A stretch of DNA of 46,965 bases from an uncultured Eubacteriales bacterium (GTDB taxonomy: Bacteria > Bacillota > Clostridia > Oscillospirales > Oscillospiraceae), in NCBI GenBank assembly GCA_900549485.1, contig UROG01000017.1:1-46965 (forward strand), given 5' to 3'. This document shows, piece after piece, positions 45,811 to 46,965 of the stretch. Numbering within the stretch: the first letter of the stretch is position 1; each line of letters starts with the position of its first letter. The position numbers were made by a program, and so were the translations under genes. Under the pieces are notes generated by a model that made no database searches, was not told the DNA's origin, and saw nothing but the letters and a program-made list of their open reading frames with translations.

Positions 45811-46794
45811 TCAAATAACAGGCTCAACTACGGTATCTTCTCCGCCACCTGCGCCGGTATCTCCGCCACCTGCGCCGCTATCGCCGCCGCCTGCACCGCT
45901 ATCTCCGCCGCCTGCGCCGCTATCGCCGCCTGCACCGCTATCGCCGCCGTCCGGTGTTTCCGGCTCGGGTGCGCTCGGGTTGTCACTGCCGTTTCCACCC
46001 GGTGTGCTCGGTGCGGTTCCACCCGAGGTATCCGGCAGGCTTCCGCCTTGGTCTTTGTCTTTCTGCGCCGCGGTGTCCGTCTGCACGGGCGGCGTTTCCT
46101 CTGCTTCCTCAGGCTCGGCTTCAGCGCCGCTGTCCGTTTCAAGCGGCTCCGTTTCAAGCGGCTCTGTTTCAAGCGGCTCTGTTTCAACGGGGGCATCGGT
46201 GATCCTGCTTTCTTCCGGCGGCACAACGTCTCTGTCTGCCGCAAACAGCGCCGCGCCCGAAATCATAAGCGCAAGACCTATGCATATCATAGAGACGCCT
46301 GCAAGCCTATTGCCCGCTTTTCCCGATTTCTTACGCGGCATTTTCACGGGTGCTGCCTGAGTGACCGTACACTCCTCATCCGGTGTTCTTTCCGGAGCCT
46401 CCGTAAAAACAAGATAGACCGTGTTGTTTTCCTGAAAGGCGGCTTTTGCCTCGCTTCTCATCCATGCCTTTTTCGCTCTCTCCGCAAAGGGCGCAGAATC
46501 CTTATCTATCTCAAGATTCAGCATCCCTGCGGCACGGTGCGCCATTCCGTGCGGGAAAAACTCATCTATATAAACCTTTTCTTCCCCTGCGCAGTCGTAT
46601 GCCACATATCTGATCAGGTAGCTGCTTCTTTCAACCGTCTGACCTATAAGATATCTTGCTGCAAGTATTGTTGCCGCCGGAAGCGCATCCGCGTATTTTT
46701 GCCGCGGTACGCCGCGCTTACCGCAGCGGGGACATTCCTGCGCATTGTCGGCGACAGGCTCAAGACAGTAAAGACAGCGATTAAAATAATCCAT
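45811..46794 (-). CDS. Zinc-ribbon membrane protein with degenerate kinase N-lobe
   Basis: 327 aa. An N-terminal zinc ribbon (CLYCLEPVADNAQECPRCG) is followed by a stretch that aligns with the first strands of Ser/Thr kinases of Clostridia: LAARYLIGQTVERSSYLIRY, then VYIDEFFPHGM. In active kinases the block is VAIKEYFP; here the catalytic Lys is Asp, and no C-lobe follows. A membrane helix (MICIGLALMISGAALFAA) and a long extracellular tail come next, with TEPLE repeats and Gly-Ala-Asp-Ser repeats. It is a pseudokinase-like remnant or sensor, first gene of the FHA cluster. Confidence 0.75.
   Translation of the reverse strand: MDYFNRCLYCLEPVADNAQECPRCGKRGVPRQKYADALPAATILAARYLIGQTVERSSYLIRYVAYDCAGEEKVYIDEFFPHGMAHRAAGMLNLEIDKDSAPFAERAKKAWMRSEAKAAFQENNTVYLVFTEAPERTPDEECTVTQAAPVKMPRKKSGKAGNRLAGVSMICIGLALMISGAALFAADRDVVPPEESRITDAPVETEPLETEPLETEPLETDSGAEAEPEEAEETPPVQTDTAAQKDKDQGGSLPDTSGGTAPSTPGGNGSDNPSAPEPETPDGGDSGAGGDSGAGGGDSGAGGGDSGAGGGDTGAGGGEDTVVEPVI
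45843..45960 (-). repeat. Gly-Ala-Gly-Asp-Ser tandem repeats
   Basis: About six 18-bp-class units (GGGDSGAG type) at the end of the zinc-ribbon protein. The near-identical repeats suggest slippage. A TEPLE repeat is at ~46140-46180. Confidence 0.7.
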
Positions 46795-46965
46795 AACAAT
46801 CCCTCTTTGATCGTTTCAGATAATGCAACTTATTTTTTGCAGAAAGCGCTCCAATTGAAAGCATCGTCACAGCAGGGTATAAACATAAGCTGGGTCTCGC
46901 CCATTTCGATCTGCACTTGTCAAGTAAAAGTAGACACTAAAAAGCGAATAACTACAGGAAGCCCA
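46795..46965. other. Right-edge region, possible insertion-sequence end
   Basis: 170 bases with no supported gene. At 46916-46936 the plus strand has ACTTGTCAAGTAAAAGTAGAC, which recalls the terminal repeat of an IS element. A 23-codon frame without partner lies beside it. The upstream promoter of the 45811 gene should also be here, but no clear -35/-10 was seen. Confidence 0.35.

Overview
The window looks like part of a chromosome of a GC-rich gut Clostridia member (Oscillospirales-type; inferred from gene families and codon use, no rRNA is present). It holds most of an integrated siphovirus-type prophage (about 1-33,242) followed by host chromosome (33,243-46,965). The prophage ends in the 3' half of a class II tRNA-Ser (anticodon loop CTGCTAA, GCT) beside a tyrosine integrase. 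Its left end, with the intact tRNA and probably the lysis genes, lies outside the window.

Prophage layout. Nearly all lytic genes read leftward. Reading from 29 kb down to 1: a divergent lysogeny switch (29.06-29.23 kb); an early region of small, zinc-ribbon and HTH proteins, a pentapeptide-repeat protein, a DUF3102 protein and a VRR-NUC nuclease (22.2-29 kb); a HUH/rolling-circle-type Rep protein next to a dense set of palindromes (20.1-21.1 kb); a RinA/ArpU-like late regulator and a ParB-methyltransferase fusion (18-19.7 kb); then TerS, TerL, portal, MuF minor head protein with a toxin-like tail and a putative immunity gene, scaffold, capsid, connectors, major tail protein, tail chaperone with a -1 frameshift, tape measure, distal tail, hub and collagen-like fibre genes (0-17.8 kb). 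Rightward exceptions are the repressor, a SAP-domain cargo gene, a frameshifted membrane-bound XRE regulator, the integrase, a small membrane protein at 28.04 kb and a small-gene cluster at 21.3-22.2 kb.

The most remarkable locus is 21,327-22,168. A strong promoter carrying a perfect 12-bp palindrome drives three tiny genes (one ribbon-helix-helix, one very acidic). It is followed by a second strong promoter that appears to start a roughly 83-nt RNA. The first 33 nt of that RNA look like a solitary type I-C CRISPR repeat, and it ends in a textbook terminator. This is the architecture of RNA-based anti-CRISPRs. The cluster may therefore be a counter-defence island; this is an inference from sequence form only.

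Host part. A nine-gene rightward operon (34.36-43.66 kb) encodes a glycerol-kinase-like FGGY kinase, a ribokinase-like kinase, a complete sugar ABC importer (binding protein, double ATPase, two permeases), L-rhamnose mutarotase, L-rhamnose isomerase and D-ribose pyranase. It has rhamnose entry and isomerisation functions but no recognisable rhamnulokinase or aldolase, so the true substrate is open. Three leftward envelope genes follow: a DUF805-FHA protein, a membrane trypsin-like protease with an FHA tail, and a zinc-ribbon protein with a degenerate kinase N-lobe. They look like a phospho-signalling cluster whose pseudokinase lacks its catalytic lysine.
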